From assembly GCA_029262005.1 (NCBI GenBank), contig JAJDAG010000022.1, positions 1-64,000 of the forward strand: DNA of 64,000 bases, given 5' to 3'. Positions 55,340 through 64,000 of the stretch are shown here, in pieces. The position numbers and the translations under genes are program-made. Each line of letters begins with the position of its first letter. The stretch's first letter is position 1. The DNA comes from Candidatus Zhuqueibacterota bacterium. GTDB lineage: Bacteria; Zhuqueibacterota; Zhuqueibacteria; Oceanimicrobiales; Oceanimicrobiaceae. The notes under the pieces were generated by a model that ran no database searches, was not told the origin of the DNA, and saw nothing but the letters and a program-made list of their open reading frames with translations.

Positions 55340-56727
55340 TTGTCCTCGCCACACGAACCGCACACTTCCAGGCCAAATTCAGAAACATCGTCATCGTTCA
55401 GACTTACTGCAAGAGATGTTACCGGCTGCAGTCTTAAACTAAATCCCTCATGCTGGGCTCGTCTTGCAACAGCTTCGTTGCTTTCCTCTGGCACAGAATC
55501 CATATACGGTACAACAAGAGTCTGTCCAGGGTAAATCAAATCAGGGTTTTTGATGAAATTACGGTTGGCAGCAAAAATTATCGAATATTTTAAAGCATCG
55601 CCATAGTAAGTTTTTGCAATCTTAGACAGCCAGTCGCCTCGCTTAACAGTGTAATAACGCTTTGTTCTCGGTTGCGAATTGCCCGCCTTAAGAAGGTCTA
55701 CGGCAGAAGCCCAGGAAACAGAGCTTGAAGAGTCGATGGTAGCATCCTTTTCAACAACATCCACTTTTTTCCCCTGGGCAACAACCGGCTTTCTGCCTGC
55801 AAGAAGCTGCTCAACAGGTAATCGTTCTTTAAATGTGGGTTTGAATACTTGCGCTTGTATGGGTTTATCTTTTTCCTGCTGAGCAAGCACAATCTCTCTC
55901 TTTCGATTGATCGACAAGGAAAACGGCGTCACATGTTCAACCAGCATCGAAGTTTCATTCACATCGCTAAATGTGGTTGGCGAAGAGTACCGGCCTGCAA
56001 CGATGGCACGATATTTCCCGATTCGAAGATCTTGTAAAACAATAGGCGCGCTCGCTACCTGACCTGGATATAGACGCACGCTTCTGCTAATAAATCTGTC
56101 AACATAGTCGCCGTTCTTAGCATAAATCTCGGCCCAAATATCAGCAGTTAAAAATCGGGTGCCGGAATTTTCAACTTCAACTGAAATATTCGTCGCGCTT
56201 TCTCCTCTGACTACATCAACGCTGCCAATTTTGAGTTGACTGCCGGCAGGCTTGCCAATGTGCGTAATTATTTGCACTGCGGTGGTTGTCTCATCAGAGC
56301 CCTCACGTGCATTCCATGCCGTGCTTACCTCTTTCAAAAGAAGTACACTCCAATAACTTCCTGTACGACTTATATTCTCTGGTACAGTTACAGAATAGTT
56401 TATTTCACCAGTACTCCCTGCGTGGACAGCAAGTTGACTTGGCTCGAATTGAATCCAGGCAGCGTTGGATTTGCTTAAAGTGCCAGAGGCAAAATACGTC
56501 TGCTCTCCATCGCCGGAAAGAGACAAGTCTGCCTGACTGACACGCACTAACTTCGCTTCATTAGTTGAGTTGGTGACTATAATCGTGCCGGCGTAGGACT
56601 CTCCCGGATGGGCACTTCCTTCTTTTGGTTGAATTGGTACACCGGGCCCGGCGGCAACGATGCTTTCAATCGGAAGAAGCAGTGCAAAAAAAATCACGCC
56701 TAATAAAAAATTTCTCTGATGTAGCAT
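55120..56727 (-). CDS. LysM-domain surface or periplasmic protein
   Basis: 535 residues from ATG 56727 (the frame opens earlier at 56829 but the N-terminus there is poor). Signal peptide about 1-26 (LLGVIFFALLLPIESIVAA). Residues about 30-260 hold two immunoglobulin-like beta-sandwich modules (YAGTIIVTNSTNEAKLVRVS; SVTVPENISRTGSYWSVLLL). A LysM domain lies at about 357-408 (YYTVKRGDWLSKIAKTYYGD), which should bind peptidoglycan. Cysteines at about 473 and 476 (CGSC) are notable. The reading frame passes through the convergent RsbW-like gene for 220 bases before a stop at 55120; the natural end may be earlier if a mutation removed a stop. Confidence 0.75.
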   Translation of the reverse strand: MLHQRNFLLGVIFFALLLPIESIVAAGPGVPIQPKEGSAHPGESYAGTIIVTNSTNEAKLVRVSQADLSLSGDGEQTYFASGTLSKSNAAWIQFEPSQLAVHAGSTGEINYSVTVPENISRTGSYWSVLLLKEVSTAWNAREGSDETTTAVQIITHIGKPAGSQLKIGSVDVVRGESATNISVEVENSGTRFLTADIWAEIYAKNGDYVDRFISRSVRLYPGQVASAPIVLQDLRIGKYRAIVAGRYSSPTTFSDVNETSMLVEHVTPFSLSINRKREIVLAQQEKDKPIQAQVFKPTFKERLPVEQLLAGRKPVVAQGKKVDVVEKDATIDSSSSVSWASAVDLLKAGNSQPRTKRYYTVKRGDWLSKIAKTYYGDALKYSIIFAANRNFIKNPDLIYPGQTLVVPYMDSVPEESNEAVARRAQHEGFSLRLQPVTSLAVSLNDDDVSEFGLEVCGSCGEDNYLRTLTRMISVPDSVKSYVISSISVDRIKMPLPLSLRRFSGASGSLTFFGLNPFPSSLIRTVRVFPFGSKLI

Positions 56728-57127
56728 AGCGCCTGTAAAAGGAAAATCAAGAGATGCTAAAGAAAACAATGGCTTATTGAATGTTGTTTTTATACAAGTT
56801 GTATGCCAAAAACACAAAGAGGCGAGCATGCAATGATGGCAACATTATTGTGCCATTTGACCAAACTTTGAAAAAGTTGTGCACAGTAAAAAGTGGGTGA
56901 TTTCAAACCAGTTGTTCTGTTATCGCACAAAACATGAAACACGCCTGTCTGACCCTGCAATAAACGGCCAAACTCAGAACACCGGAGGACACGAAAGCTA
57001 AGCAAACTATGGAATAGCGTTGATTGGAAAATATTCGTAGAAAAAGTTCTTGAAGCAAAACCACCATGACCAGTATTTGGCCACGGTGGGAAATCAACGG
57101 GATTACATCAATTGTACCACATTATCA

Positions 57128-58846
57128 CTATTGAAACAACGGAAAGACACGGTAGGCACGCAAGGCATATTCCTTGACCATTCGGTGTGTATTAAAGTAA
57201 GACGCATTGAGCGCAATGGTGCTTTTCATGATATCAATCCACGCATCCTTATCGCCATAATAAAGCGGTAAAATAACATTTTCGAGTTTATCGTATAAAC
57301 TAACTGTATCGAGACGCTCGTCGTAGTGACTCAAATTGGTTTCAGACGGGGCTGGCCCGATTGACCATCCAGTCATACCTTCGACACAGCCTTCAATCCA
57401 CCAGCCATCCAAGATGCTAAAATTCGGCACACCGTTATGGGCTGCTTTCATGCCACTAGTCCCGGAAGCTTCACGCGGTCTGTGGGGATTGTTCAGCCAA
57501 ACATCTACACCGGCTGTGATTAGGCCGCCCAAATGCATGCCGTAATTTTCTATATAAGCGATGTCTATCTCTCCTTTAAGTTTATTAATACCATCAAACA
57601 CACGTTTAATAAGTGCCTTGCCTTCGTCGTCCTTTGGATGTGCCTTGCCTGCGAACACAATTTGCAGCCGACCAGCCCCCAATTCTAAAAGCTTGTCAAG
57701 ATCTGAAAAAATAAGATCTGCGCGCTTGTAACCGGCGGCGCGGCGGGCAAAACCAATTGTGAGCCAGTCCGGGTTCATGCGGGTACCCGTTTGTTTTTCA
57801 ACATAACTTAGTAACGTGCGCTTAGCGCTCATGTGAGCCTTCCAGATTTCTTCATTTGGAATAAACACGGCACGGACAAAATGCGATGGGTCTATATCCC
57901 AGCCCGGAATGTATTTGTCAAACAGTTTGATAAAATTTCTTTCGGTCCAACTTTTTGAATGAATTCCATTGGTTACAGCCTCAATGTCCGGTCTATCGAA
58001 CATATTTCGTGACACCTCGGCATGTTTGGCAGAAACACCATTTATGAACCGACTCAACCTTAGAGAAATCGTCGTCAGGTTAACGGGGATTTCACCACCA
58101 AGAATTTCTCGTAAATAGTCAATATATACCGGACTGATGACCTGTTTAACCATATCAAAATCAAAAACATCGTGACCGGCAGCAACCGGTGTATGAGTTG
58201 TAAAAACACAGGACTTCTTTATTTTCTCAATAGAACTATAGCCGCTTTCACGAACCAGTTCCAACGTCAATAGACTTGCATGCCCCTCGTTCAAGTGATA
58301 GCTCTCGATATCACGAAAACCCAAGTCTCGCAGCATCCGCACGCCACCAATACCAAGTATAATTTCCTGACAAAGACGCACGTACAGATCTCCCCCATAG
58401 AGGTGCTTGTTTAACGCACGATCTTCTTTACCGTTTTCATCAACATTCACATCAAGAAAGTAAACAGGTACCACATAGCCGTACTTGCCAATAATATCGT
58501 ATTCCCACACACATACTCTGATACGTCGGTTTTCAATTTTTAATTCAATGTAGTTGGGTAACCTGGTTAGTTTTTCCTCGGGCTTCCATCGCACCTCTGT
58601 TTCAACCTGAGTACCATCACTCTTTAACCCCTGGTGAAAATAACCGTACTGTTGCAACAAAGTCACACCGACCATCGGCACACCTAGATCTGCTGCAGAG
58701 CGCAGTGTGTCGCCTGCCAAAACACCCAAACCGCCACTGTATGAAGGAATATCATTTTCAAGTGCAACCTCCATAGTAAAATATGCAATTTCCCGCTTGC
58801 TTTTATCTTGACTGATCCTGCGGAATATTTTGCTCGTCTCTTTCAT
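57128..58846 (-). CDS. glgP: Alpha-glucan phosphorylase, short form
   Basis: 572 residues, of the shorter bacterial/archaeal type rather than the about 800-residue form. Begins IAYFTMEVALENDIPSYSGG, with the glucan-binding GGLGVLAGD. The PLP lysine is in the SGTSGMKAAHNG motif and THTPVAAGHD is also conserved. It splits alpha-1,4-glucan with phosphate to give glucose-1-phosphate in the cytoplasm. ATG 58846 follows an AAGGA site. The gap to its upstream neighbour has no gene. All expected motifs are present, so it is probably active. Confidence 0.95.
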   Translation of the reverse strand: MKETSKIFRRISQDKSKREIAYFTMEVALENDIPSYSGGLGVLAGDTLRSAADLGVPMVGVTLLQQYGYFHQGLKSDGTQVETEVRWKPEEKLTRLPNYIELKIENRRIRVCVWEYDIIGKYGYVVPVYFLDVNVDENGKEDRALNKHLYGGDLYVRLCQEIILGIGGVRMLRDLGFRDIESYHLNEGHASLLTLELVRESGYSSIEKIKKSCVFTTHTPVAAGHDVFDFDMVKQVISPVYIDYLREILGGEIPVNLTTISLRLSRFINGVSAKHAEVSRNMFDRPDIEAVTNGIHSKSWTERNFIKLFDKYIPGWDIDPSHFVRAVFIPNEEIWKAHMSAKRTLLSYVEKQTGTRMNPDWLTIGFARRAAGYKRADLIFSDLDKLLELGAGRLQIVFAGKAHPKDDEGKALIKRVFDGINKLKGEIDIAYIENYGMHLGGLITAGVDVWLNNPHRPREASGTSGMKAAHNGVPNFSILDGWWIEGCVEGMTGWSIGPAPSETNLSHYDERLDTVSLYDKLENVILPLYYGDKDAWIDIMKSTIALNASYFNTHRMVKEYALRAYRVFPLFQ

Positions 58847-59081
58847 AAAAAAATTTCCTTTTTTTACAAGTCGTTACAAAACAAAAAAAGTCGCGCATTG
58901 GGTCGCTCACAAATAATGCGCAACACATACCCTTAATAACCCGGGAGAAAACTACAACAGAACTGAATCGTTAGCTCCCACAGCTAATACCCTATATTTG
59001 AATATCGTCACTCTACTTAGTCACTAAAATTTATTTAGCTAGCAAAACAGCACCAAACATTGACGCAAAATTGCTGCTTGC

Positions 59082-59861
59082 TTACGGCTTGAACATCATA
59101 GCGGTCACCTTGGCAACCACGCTTCTTGGTGAAAAACGAGATGAATTGACCAGTAAGTAATTCCTGGCGCCGGGAATAAGCGTCAATTTACCTGAGAGAA
59201 ACGCCTGCAACCCCAATTTGGCAACCGTATCCGCGGAATGAAGGCTGGAGAGTTTCCGGCGATCCATCTTGGAAATATTATGAAAATTGCTTTCTGTACC
59301 ACCGGGACAGAGGCAAGTTACGGTTATTCCACGGCCACGATACTCCTCGGCTAACGCTTCAGAAAAACTAAGTACAAATGACTTTGTAGCGCTGTAAGTC
59401 GCAAAATAAGGAACGGGTTGAAACCCTGCGGTGGACGCAACATTCAAAAAACCCCCGGATCCTTTTTTGAGCATTTGAGGTAAAAACAAGTGCGTCAACA
59501 CTGTGACGGCATTTATGTTTAGCATGCACATGGATTCATAGGTGGCGCAATCAACCGATTCGAAAGCGCCCCATTTGCCAAAACCGGCATTGTTAATAAC
59601 CACGTCAACATCAATTTCAGCATCCGTGATTTTTTTGAACAGAGCGTGCGGCCCGGATTGTGTACTGAGATCTGCCGCAAAGGCATGGGCTTTAATATTT
59701 TGCTCGTTTTGAAACATCCGCGCCATTTCAGTGATCGTTTGTTCAGATCGAGCCGTTAGCACCAGATTAGCCTTAGATTGTGCCAACGATTTTGCAAATT
59801 CTAGCCCGATACCTGATGAAGCACCGGTTATCAAAACGGTCTTTCCACGATACCGCTTCAT
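59082..59861 (-). CDS. Short-chain dehydrogenase/reductase
   Basis: 259 residues, classical SDR. Nucleotide motif TGASSGIG (11-18), NNAGFG, catalytic Ser in VASTAG, Tyr and Lys in YSATKSF. The sequence resembles DltE/YqjQ-type dehydrogenases, which act on diverse hydroxy or keto compounds. The C-terminal 40 residues are basic and end in MMFKP. It is transcribed alone; the substrate is unknown. Confidence 0.9.
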   Translation of the reverse strand: MKRYRGKTVLITGASSGIGLEFAKSLAQSKANLVLTARSEQTITEMARMFQNEQNIKAHAFAADLSTQSGPHALFKKITDAEIDVDVVINNAGFGKWGAFESVDCATYESMCMLNINAVTVLTHLFLPQMLKKGSGGFLNVASTAGFQPVPYFATYSATKSFVLSFSEALAEEYRGRGITVTCLCPGGTESNFHNISKMDRRKLSSLHSADTVAKLGLQAFLSGKLTLIPGARNYLLVNSSRFSPRSVVAKVTAMMFKP

Positions 59862-60310
59862 AATTCACCCCAAACAATTAGGAAAGAAACTGAGAAGGCA
59901 GACATTAAACAAATAGGCTTAAAATGTCAATCGATTTTACACTCATTTGGCAAAGCGGGTATTGGCCCACGAAAAGGCTATTTTCTTACATCCGGTGGTA
60001 AAAGCGTTAAAAGGCGGGTTATCGTTGTAAGTTTCCTTGCCCTCTCGCAAAATTCAAAAAGGAAAAACTAAGTCTGGGCTTGCAAAAGAGAAGGGGAAAT
60101 CAGTTTACTCGGTGTACAAACACTACGGATAAATTTTCACTTCAGGCAACTTCAACCACGCCCTAAAGGCCAATTTCTGATACTCGAAGGCACTTCGAAT
60201 CAGACAAACTTGCCAACTCCTATCAAATGAACTACGAAATTATAGATTTTGTTTACTTCACAAAAGTTGTGAATAGAGAGCCAAATCAAAAGGCAGGGGC
60301 AAGCAAATAA
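59862..60310. other. Gap of about 450 bases with no visible feature
   Basis: Scanned on both strands: no gene with a plausible start, no strong hairpin and no copy of the dispersed repeats found elsewhere. It probably contains the promoter of the SDR gene near 59870-59940. Confidence 0.5.
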
Positions 60311-61795
60311 CTAAAACACACCTTTGAAAAAATCACGCATCCGCCCCATGATTTGTTGAGCCAGTGTGTCTGTTACTTCCACACGTTCTTCAGGCGTGGC
60401 AGTGGCCATTTTTTCAGAATTACGCACACGTCTCTCAGCAACGACCTTGCTGATGACTTGAGCCACTTCAGGCCGCTCGGTCAGAAGCCCATTCAAATTT
60501 TCTTTCGTAATCTCGTGAGCAACAATATCGGTCATGGCAACCAGTGTGGCGCCTCTCGTTTCTCCGGTCAGGAGCGACATTTCGCCAAAAAATTCACCCG
60601 GCACAATCTGACCGACCTTAATGCCTTCAAGCGTTCCGTTGGTGCGCAAAAAAACGTGCAACAAACCTTCGGAAAGAATGAACATGGAATTTCCAGGATC
60701 GCCCTGCTTAATAATTTGCTGGCTGCGAACAAATTTTACTTGCGTCATATTTGAGGCCAACTTACGTAATTGCGTATTTTCAATAGGTTTGAACAGCTCA
60801 GTCTCGCTAAGCAACTTGGTACGATCTTCTACTGACGCGGCATCCAGGTGGCGGGCGGGCATTTCGGTATAAAAAAGATCCTGCTTCGGATAGGCAGGGG
60901 CAATGCCCGCCTGCTTTAGATGCTCCAGAATGCTACGGCTGACATGGCTGCGAGCCACTCCCTCAGTGGTACCGTTGCCCCAACCTGACATCCAGTAACG
61001 CACAGAATATTCTATTCCAAGAGGAGTCGTTTTCTTCACAATAACGTTAGGTTCAGGATTTTCCATAACACCTTTCTGGCCCATTACCGCGCGGGCCCCA
61101 GCCTCCAGAACACGGCAAGCCCGATCCGTTGAAACCGAAAAGTCAAGACATACGGTGGTCTCGAAACGGCTTTGCGGGCCAGCTCCCCAAAAATTGGTTA
61201 CAACCATTTTCCCCAACAAGCTGTTCGGCAACACAACAAGGGAATCATCTTCTGTCTCAAGTCTCGTCGTGCGCCAGTTTATTTCATCAACCTTGCCAAT
61301 AATATCGCTAGCAGAATTTGAACCATGAACCTTAATCCAGTCCCCAATTTTATAGGGCCGGTCAATATTTATCGCCAGACCGGTAAACACATCCAAGATC
61401 ATATTTTGCACCGCAAAGCCAATTACAATACCAACCACGCCGGAGGTCGCCCAGAAAGCCGTTACATCCTGCCCGAAAACAATGCCAACGATGCCGGTAA
61501 TGGCAATGGTATAAACTACTAAAGTGAAAATATCTTTAATCAGTCTCGGAACCGTGGTGCCCAAAGTACGGGAAATGAGGCCATCCCAAAAAAACACCTG
61601 CACCAGACGATTAAAAAAATGTGCTGCAGACAGCCAGATGCCTATTTCAATAATGTAGGCGAGCACCTTCTGCGACTGGGTTACAGCTTCTGAACCAAAC
61701 TGAAAAAGAAGATCACGATTCCAGAGAGTAAATGCTGCCGTTAATAAAAAAAATGTAAACGACCGCCACAAGCGTTTGAAAACAGTTTTGCCCAT
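60311..61795 (-). CDS. MscS-type channel with cyclic-nucleotide-binding domain
   Basis: 494 residues. Four hydrophobic segments in the first 150 residues include the pore-lining helix region (FWATSGVVGIVIGFAVQNM), followed by the MscS beta domain (RPYKIGDWIKVHGSNSA) and the alpha/beta domain. From about 330 a cNMP-binding domain follows: a FVRSQQIIKQGDPGNSMFIL strand region and the phosphate-binding cassette FGEMSLLTGETRGATL. The family links membrane tension or ligand binding to ion flow; channels of this fused type are thought to be gated or modulated by a cyclic nucleotide. The ligand here could be cAMP or cGMP, but the motif alone does not say which. Confidence 0.93.
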   Translation of the reverse strand: MGKTVFKRLWRSFTFFLLTAAFTLWNRDLLFQFGSEAVTQSQKVLAYIIEIGIWLSAAHFFNRLVQVFFWDGLISRTLGTTVPRLIKDIFTLVVYTIAITGIVGIVFGQDVTAFWATSGVVGIVIGFAVQNMILDVFTGLAINIDRPYKIGDWIKVHGSNSASDIIGKVDEINWRTTRLETEDDSLVVLPNSLLGKMVVTNFWGAGPQSRFETTVCLDFSVSTDRACRVLEAGARAVMGQKGVMENPEPNVIVKKTTPLGIEYSVRYWMSGWGNGTTEGVARSHVSRSILEHLKQAGIAPAYPKQDLFYTEMPARHLDAASVEDRTKLLSETELFKPIENTQLRKLASNMTQVKFVRSQQIIKQGDPGNSMFILSEGLLHVFLRTNGTLEGIKVGQIVPGEFFGEMSLLTGETRGATLVAMTDIVAHEITKENLNGLLTERPEVAQVISKVVAERRVRNSEKMATATPEERVEVTDTLAQQIMGRMRDFFKGVF

Positions 61796-62056
61796 GAAAA
61801 TATGCTTCTTGTGAAATTGTTAAAGTGATTCGAATTAGCCCCCGGCATGGGGACGAAATATGGACGTCGCCCAATGACTATTTATACGTGACGAAACTCT
61901 GATTTGGCGAAGGTTGAAATCTGAACGGATTCAGGTTTGAAGCGTGCGCAAGTTATTGCTCAAGGCGTGGCTTTATAAATCGTGCTAACCCCAAATAAAT
62001 TTCTTGTTAAAGGAGAAGCTTTGCGGATATTGCGGCCTGTAACGGCATAGCAAACC

Positions 62057-62176
62057 TCAGTGATATTCAGACACCATTTTACCCTGCATATTGACAACGA
62101 GCATGGCATCGGGTGCTGCTTCCAGCAACCCACGAAACATCTGCTCTTCAGTCTCTGTTTTTCTATCACGGCTCAT
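62057..62176 (-). pseudogene. Truncated PAS-domain gene remnant
   Basis: A 39-codon frame from ATG 62176 ends at TGA (62057-62059) and contains MFRGLLEAAPDAMLVVNMQG, the hallmark start of a PAS sensor domain. A short AGG-containing site precedes the ATG. Nothing recognisable as the rest of a PAS protein follows in any frame, so this looks like the 5' end of a broken sensor gene. The surrounding gaps (61796-62056 and 62177-62493) show no other gene. Confidence 0.6.
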
Positions 62177-62493
62177 TTTAGTTTACCTATTGCGAAATAA
62201 ACTTGCTGCCAGAACAGCCCTAAAGCTAGAAACAAACTCGCTGAACAAATCATCACCGTAAAACAACCGGCCTTCAAATCTGAAGAAAACCCAAATTTTC
62301 CGGCACTCAAAAGGATAAAGAAACAATGGGCGACAGTCCCTTCATTCCCATAAATTATTCGAGAACATTTCCTAATCACTATTGGCGCAAAAATTCCACT
62401 TTTTTATGATAAGGCAACTGTCGCTTGCTTAATTGAATTCTTTTATTATTTTATGACCTGTTCCTACACTCTCACAAAAAGAGACCAATCGAT

Positions 62494-63408
62494 ATGGCAG
62501 CAGCAGACCGCTTTCAAATAATTGACGCCCACACGCACTTCTTCTCCTATACCTGGCTCAACAAATTCTATCAGTTGGCCAAAGAAAAATATAAGGACCC
62601 GCAGGAAGTGGCAGACACCCTTTCCTGGGAACTGCCACCGAAAGATCCAGTTGCACTTGGCGCTAAATGGATTTCGGAGCAGGACAAATACGGTTTGCAA
62701 CGGCAAGTTTTATTTGCCAGCAACCCGGACGACGCCGAATTTCTTGCAGCAGCACTCAATGCATACCCAAAACGACTCATCGGTTATTTTATGGTAAATC
62801 CAACAGACAAAGGTGCGCGCAACCAGACGCTCTACTCACTCGACGTTCTTGGCATGCGAGGCATTCTCCTTTTTCCGGCCATGTTCCATTTTCATTGCTT
62901 TGCCGATGTTGCCTACACTATTTATGAAGAAGCCGCATCTGCCTCGGCGTCTGTTTTCTTGCATTTCGGCAATCTCGATATCCCGATTTTCAGAAAACTT
63001 GGTCTGTCTAGTAACATTGATCTATCCTACTCGAACCCTCTGGACTTGAAGCAACCAGCGCTCGATTTTCCGGAAATCAATTTTATCATTCCTCACTTTG
63101 GCTGTGGCCGGTTTGAAGAAGCACTCGAGGTGGCAACTGCTTGCCCAAACGTCTACTTCGATACCTCAAGTTCTAATTCATGGATTGAGCCGCCGCTTGA
63201 TTTGCTGCAGATTTTTCGTCGTAGCCTGGACGCTATAGGACCGCAGCGGCTGTTATTTGGCACAGACTCTTCTTTTTTCCCTCGCGGCTGGCGCCGGGAT
63301 ATTTTCGAAACGCAGTTTGAAATTCTAACACAGCTTGGTCTTTCCAAGAAAGAAAAACAGGCTATTCTTGGCGGTAATATCGCGCGTATTCTCGGGATAA
63401 AGCTCTAA
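62494..63408 (+). CDS. Amidohydrolase-2 family metal hydrolase
   Basis: 304 residues with the TIM-barrel metal-binding pattern: HxH in DAHTHFF (residues about 11-17), IPHFGCGR with a conserved His, and LFGTDSSFF with the metal Asp late in the barrel. The family includes decarboxylases (such as ACMSD and 4-oxalomesaconate hydratase relatives) and hydrolases of small ring compounds. No neighbour indicates which reaction applies. ATG 62494 follows a weak GAGA site. There is no signal peptide. Confidence 0.85.
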   Translation: MAAADRFQIIDAHTHFFSYTWLNKFYQLAKEKYKDPQEVADTLSWELPPKDPVALGAKWISEQDKYGLQRQVLFASNPDDAEFLAAALNAYPKRLIGYFMVNPTDKGARNQTLYSLDVLGMRGILLFPAMFHFHCFADVAYTIYEEAASASASVFLHFGNLDIPIFRKLGLSSNIDLSYSNPLDLKQPALDFPEINFIIPHFGCGRFEEALEVATACPNVYFDTSSSNSWIEPPLDLLQIFRRSLDAIGPQRLLFGTDSSFFPRGWRRDIFETQFEILTQLGLSKKEKQAILGGNIARILGIKL

Positions 63409-63518
63409 CCACCGAACCACAACGCAGCAGCAACCGGGTAACGCAACTTTTTCAGTTGGAGAAAACGTGCTCGCACAGCGGTTTTCGACTGTTTAACATT
63501 TTGCAATTTGGACCAATC

Positions 63519-64000
63519 ATGCCGGAACTCCCAGACCTCGTCTACATTCAAGACAAGCTGAAAGAGGAGCTCGAAGGTATGAAAATCGAACGCGTCCTTA
63601 TCAAAGAGCCGATTGTCTTGCGTGTCCTGCTAAAAGAATCTGTCGCTAGCGCGCTTGCAGGCGCAAGGTTCAAAACAGTATTTCGTCACGGGCCGTTTCT
63701 TGGACTGACTTTCGACAACCAACTGGCAATGATAGTGCACCCAATGCTCGCTGGAAAATTTAAACTAACCACAGACACGCAAAAGGCCGGGCGCGGTGTC
63801 TGCTTTTCTTTTCTTCTGAGCGATACCAGAACCTTGCACTATCTTGATGATAAAAAAATGGGCAAAGCATATCTCTTGCAAAGCGGCAATTATGCCCAAA
63901 TACCGCGCTTTGAACAACAGGGAATCGATATTTTAAGCAGCGGGTTTACGCTAGAAAAATTTCAAGCCCTGATAGAAAAGCAACGCAAACAGGTGCGTGT
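63519..64000 (+). CDS. Fpg/Nei-type DNA glycosylase, 3' end outside window
   Basis: The first 160 codons of a gene cut by the window end; the frame stays open to base 64000. The N-terminus MPELPDLVYIQDKL has the catalytic Pro2-Glu3 (after Met removal, the Schiff-base proline and the acid) of formamidopyrimidine-DNA glycosylases. MIVHPMLAGKF matches the family HLGMSGxF segment (about 71-81), and a D-KKMGK stretch follows at about 116. The family removes oxidised bases from DNA. The helix-two-turn-helix and zinc finger would lie in the missing part. Confidence 0.85.
   Translation, partial: MPELPDLVYIQDKLKEELEGMKIERVLIKEPIVLRVLLKESVASALAGARFKTVFRHGPFLGLTFDNQLAMIVHPMLAGKFKLTTDTQKAGRGVCFSFLLSDTRTLHYLDDKKMGKAYLLQSGNYAQIPRFEQQGIDILSSGFTLEKFQALIEKQRKQVR

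Overview
The window reads as a chromosome segment from a Gram-negative bacterium of the Bacteroidota/FCB superphylum or a neighbouring uncultivated phylum such as Calditrichota or KSB1. The grounds are four large TonB-dependent receptors with an N-terminal carboxypeptidase-regulatory-like domain, a FecI/FecR/receptor cluster of the Bacteroidota kind, lipoproteins with lipoboxes, a short glycogen-phosphorylase-type enzyme, and moderate base composition with many dispersed intergenic repeats. No rRNA, tRNA, CRISPR array or transposase gene was seen. The phylum is an inference from gene content, not from a marker gene.

Layout. 0-2 kb: an unrecognised small protein coupled to a degenerate single-domain response regulator, then a lipoprotein made only of protease-propeptide (FTP/PepSY-type) domains. 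1.8-7.5 kb (minus strand): ECF sigma factor, an unusual lipoprotein, a FecR anti-sigma factor and an STN-bearing TonB receptor. 7.8-8.7 kb: a MEST-like alpha/beta hydrolase with an Asp nucleophile. 9.5-17 kb: an OmpR-type two-component pair, then two tandem paralogous TonB receptors. 17-19.3 kb: a long dispersed repeat, a PAP2 phosphatase and a PepSY-like lipoprotein.

19.7-23.9 kb holds the most notable system: a complete stressosome module (protoglobin-STAS RsbR, RsbS, RsbT, an RsbT/W-like ATPase fused to an RsbX-like phosphatase) tightly coupled to a GGDEF-EAL protein with both active sites and the inhibitory site intact. It looks like a haem/gas-sensing stressosome whose output is cyclic-di-GMP rather than a sigma factor. 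An ankyrin-repeat protein follows, apparently started from inside a repeat.

25-39.6 kb is an acyl-metabolism island: an exported and a cytosolic alpha/beta hydrolase, a GbsR/MarR-like regulator, a FabG-like reductase, two acyl-CoA ligases, a TonB receptor, a KAS-III-like enzyme with an altered active site, a sodium:solute symporter and a FadH-type 2,4-dienoyl-CoA reductase. Together they suggest capture, import, activation and reduction of an unsaturated acyl compound. 39.7-46.3 kb is a TetR-controlled RND efflux operon, with two palindromic operators just upstream.

46.4-64 kb: a second copy of the long repeat, a divergent transketolase, a dicarboxylate/glutamate symporter, a gene-free AT-rich gap with three perfect DnaA boxes, an FtsB-like/DUF502/outer-membrane-barrel/RsbW-like cluster, a LysM protein whose 3' end runs antisense into the RsbW-like gene, an alpha-glucan phosphorylase, an SDR, an MscS channel with a cyclic-nucleotide-binding domain, a PAS-gene remnant, an amidohydrolase and the start of an Fpg/Nei DNA glycosylase cut by the window end.

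The gaps carry several repeat families: a roughly 130-bp palindromic element (five copies), a 682/684-bp long repeat (two copies, each containing the palindrome), a 152/168-bp block (two copies) and other inverted repeats.
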